Assembly: GCA_963773735.1 (NCBI GenBank)
Contig: CAVZCK010000028.1
Span: 1 to 64,000, forward strand
DNA: 64,000 bases
Reading direction: 5' to 3'
From: CAVZCK01 sp963773735
GTDB lineage: Bacteria; Pseudomonadota; Alphaproteobacteria; Rhizobiales; Rhodomicrobiaceae
Position numbers and translations under genes: made by a program. A model generated the notes under the pieces. That model saw nothing but the letters and a program-made list of their open reading frames with translations, did not search any database and was not told where the DNA came from. Positions 62,902 to 64,000 of the stretch are shown here, in pieces; positions within the stretch are counted from its first letter, which is position 1; the number at the start of each line of letters is the position of its first letter.

Positions 62902-63495
62902 TTAAATCTCCTGAGACTCCTCGTGCAGCGCCGGCGGATGTTCCGATGAAATGCCGGCCTTGACCTCCGCCCAATAGCCCGGAATGCTCAAGAGTTCGGC
63001 GACGATGAACAAGACCGCGCCAATCGGTATGACCGATTGTGTCACCTGTACCGGCACCCAGGTGAGGCTGACGAGCGTCACCCCTTCCAGCACCTTGAGA
63101 ACCTCCCAACCTGCCCAGGCCATGATGGCAAAGAAGGAAATGACGAGGACCTCGGCGATGGCAACCGCCACCGCGCGCCATCGAAGCGGCAGTGCGAGGA
63201 GGACGCCATCAAACCCAATGTGGCCGCGATGGAGGGCCGCGAGCGCACTTCCATAATAGGTAATCCATGCAAGCAGGATGGAGGCGACCTCGTCGTACCA
63301 GGACAATGAAGCGCCGGCCTTCCGGTAGATCACGGCGACGACGACAACGATGGTCAGTACGACCATCAAGCTAATCAGAATCCAAGCCAAAGTGTCGCCC
63401 AGGAAGCGGCGGAGCGTCGTCAACGGAACCTCCACGAATGAGAAGACGGTGAGACGTGAGGAGGACGTGGTGGTGGAAGCAAACTCTGCTTCCAC
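62902..63495 (-). CDS. TRAP transporter small permease DctQ
   Basis: A 197-residue protein with four transmembrane helices. Typical DctQ features: WYDEVASILLAWITYYGSALAALHRGHIGFD (the conserved E-x-A-x-W and Tyr/Gly region), and a C-terminal segment with VQVTQSVIPIGAVLFIVAELLSIP. It pairs with DctM to form the membrane part of the uptake system. The gap to DctP is 15 bp; it starts just after it on the reverse strand. Confidence 0.93.
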   Translation of the reverse strand: MEAEFASTTTSSSRLTVFSFVEVPLTTLRRFLGDTLAWILISLMVVLTIVVVVAVIYRKAGASLSWYDEVASILLAWITYYGSALAALHRGHIGFDGVLLALPLRWRAVAVAIAEVLVISFFAIMAWAGWEVLKVLEGVTLVSLTWVPVQVTQSVIPIGAVLFIVAELLSIPGYWAEVKAGISSEHPPALHEESQEI

Positions 63496-63510
63496 CCAGA
63501 TGCGGTCTAA

Positions 63511-64000
63511 TCAGGATTTCGGCGCGAGGTCTTGGACAGCTTTAATCAAATCAGCGCCGCCTTCGACTGTCTTGGAAAACTCGTCATAGATCGGCTTGGA
63601 TGCCGCGATAAAGGCCTGCTTATCGGCTTGGTTGATCTTGATGCTGGATGCCTTGATCTTGCCGAGCAGTTCGTCGTCAAGCTTTGCGGCATCCTGGTAG
63701 ACCCACTCCGAATTTTCCTCCGCGCAGCTGACGAGCACCTTTTGCACATCCTCCGGAAGCTTGGCGAACTGCACGTCAGAGACCACGACATAGGCTGGCG
63801 TGTAGACGTGTCCGGTGATCGACAGATATTTCTGAACCTCCTGGAACTTGGCCGAATAGATTTGCGCGAGCGGATTTTCCTGGCCATCCATGACGCCGGT
63901 CTTCAGCGCGGTGAAGACCTCGGAAAAAGCCATTGGCGATGGGTTGGCGCCGTAAAGCTTGAACATCTTCACGCGCCATTCGCCCTTCGGCGTGCGCAAT
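63511..64000 (-). CDS. TRAP transporter solute-binding protein DctP (C-terminal part, cut by window edge)
   Basis: The C-terminal 163 residues are present; the beginning lies to the right of the window. Blocks LRTPKGEWRVKMFKLYGANPSPMAFSEVFTALKTGVMDGQENPL (in parts; VDGQENP-type motif and the conserved Arg that binds the carboxylate upstream), VYTPAYVVVSDVQFAKLPEDVQKVL, then the two-lobe end helices. The Arg in LRTP may contact the ligand carboxylate. It opens the dctPQM-ech-caiB order on the reverse strand. Confidence 0.92.
   Translation of the reverse strand, partial: LRTPKGEWRVKMFKLYGANPSPMAFSEVFTALKTGVMDGQENPLAQIYSAKFQEVQKYLSITGHVYTPAYVVVSDVQFAKLPEDVQKVLVSCAEENSEWVYQDAAKLDDELLGKIKASSIKINQADKQAFIAASKPIYDEFSKTVEGGADLIKAVQDLAPKS

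Noticed and set aside
1..64000. CRISPR array, prophage or integrative element
   Set aside because: No regularly spaced repeats, integrase, or phage structural genes were seen; the only mobile elements are the IS110 and IS630.

Overview
The window looks like chromosome from an alphaproteobacterium, most likely Hyphomicrobiales (Rhizobiales). The reasons are high GC coding DNA, a complete alphaproteobacterial cpa/tad pilus locus, an opgGH-type periplasmic glucan pair, and many genes of the soil/plant-associated kind (CaiB-type CoA transferase, TRAP transporter, xanthine-dehydrogenase-like IorAB). This placement is inference; there is no rRNA or other marker gene here. I recognised no tRNA, rRNA or CRISPR array.

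Layout. 1-7.2 kb: remnant of an MFS transporter, a DCC-family protein, and a divergent TetR regulator facing a ybhGFSR-like export operon (HlyD, double ABC ATPase, two permeases). This block is riddled with single-base frameshifts. 7.3-10.2 kb: a frameshifted 3-methyladenine glycosylase, then about 620 bp of non-coding DNA with nested stem-loops (an orphan structured-RNA candidate, possibly omega-RNA/HEARO-like), then an IS110-family element sitting inside a palindromic REP-type repeat. 10.3-15.2 kb: zinc efflux CDF protein, DUF1345 membrane protein, and a reverse-strand trio (enolase-superfamily enzyme, PanE-like reductase, SDR). 15.4-17.9 kb: a low-GC pentapeptide-repeat membrane protein gene split by an IS630 element; removing the element with one TA copy restores a continuous reading frame. 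18.0-21.5 kb: a sulfite-oxidase-like molybdoenzyme with a flavin reductase, then a large SPFH/band-7 protein.

21.5-25.3 kb: a curli-type amyloid cluster (two curlin-repeat proteins, CsgG, CsgF; no CsgE seen). 25.6-29.9 kb: small membrane protein, OpgH and a Tat-exported OpgG/OpgD. 30.4-36.2 kb: ScsB/DsbD-like reductase with a periplasmic peroxiredoxin-like partner, then IorA/IorB-like molybdenum hydroxylase. 37.1-46.1 kb: Flp pilin, CpaB, CpaC, a short CpaD-like lipoprotein, CpaE, CpaF, TadB, TadC, TadD, with the prepilin peptidase CpaA convergent at the far end. Curli, Flp pili and periplasmic glucans together suggest a surface-attachment and envelope region.

46.1-56.2 kb: a small Cys-containing protein, a tandem pair of dynamin-like GTPases (one large, one with degenerate motifs), a Clp-fold serine protease, gamma-glutamylcyclotransferase-like and CYTH proteins, frameshifted SerA, and a NodB-fold protein lacking its usual catalytic residues. 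56.8-64 kb: GntR/FCD regulator, a small membrane protein, a four-EF-hand protein with a Gly/Gln/Ala/Ser-rich linker, and a reverse-strand catabolic cluster (CoA transferase, enoyl-CoA hydratase, TRAP DctM, DctQ, DctP) that runs off the right edge.

The points most worth following up are the orphan structured RNA at 8.05-8.66 kb, the REP-targeted IS110 with its probable bridge-RNA region, the IS630 whose transposase stop codon is completed by the target-site TA, and the dynamin pair. Frameshifts are densest in the first 7 kb and several fall in short homopolymers, so sequence error must be excluded before calling genes dead.
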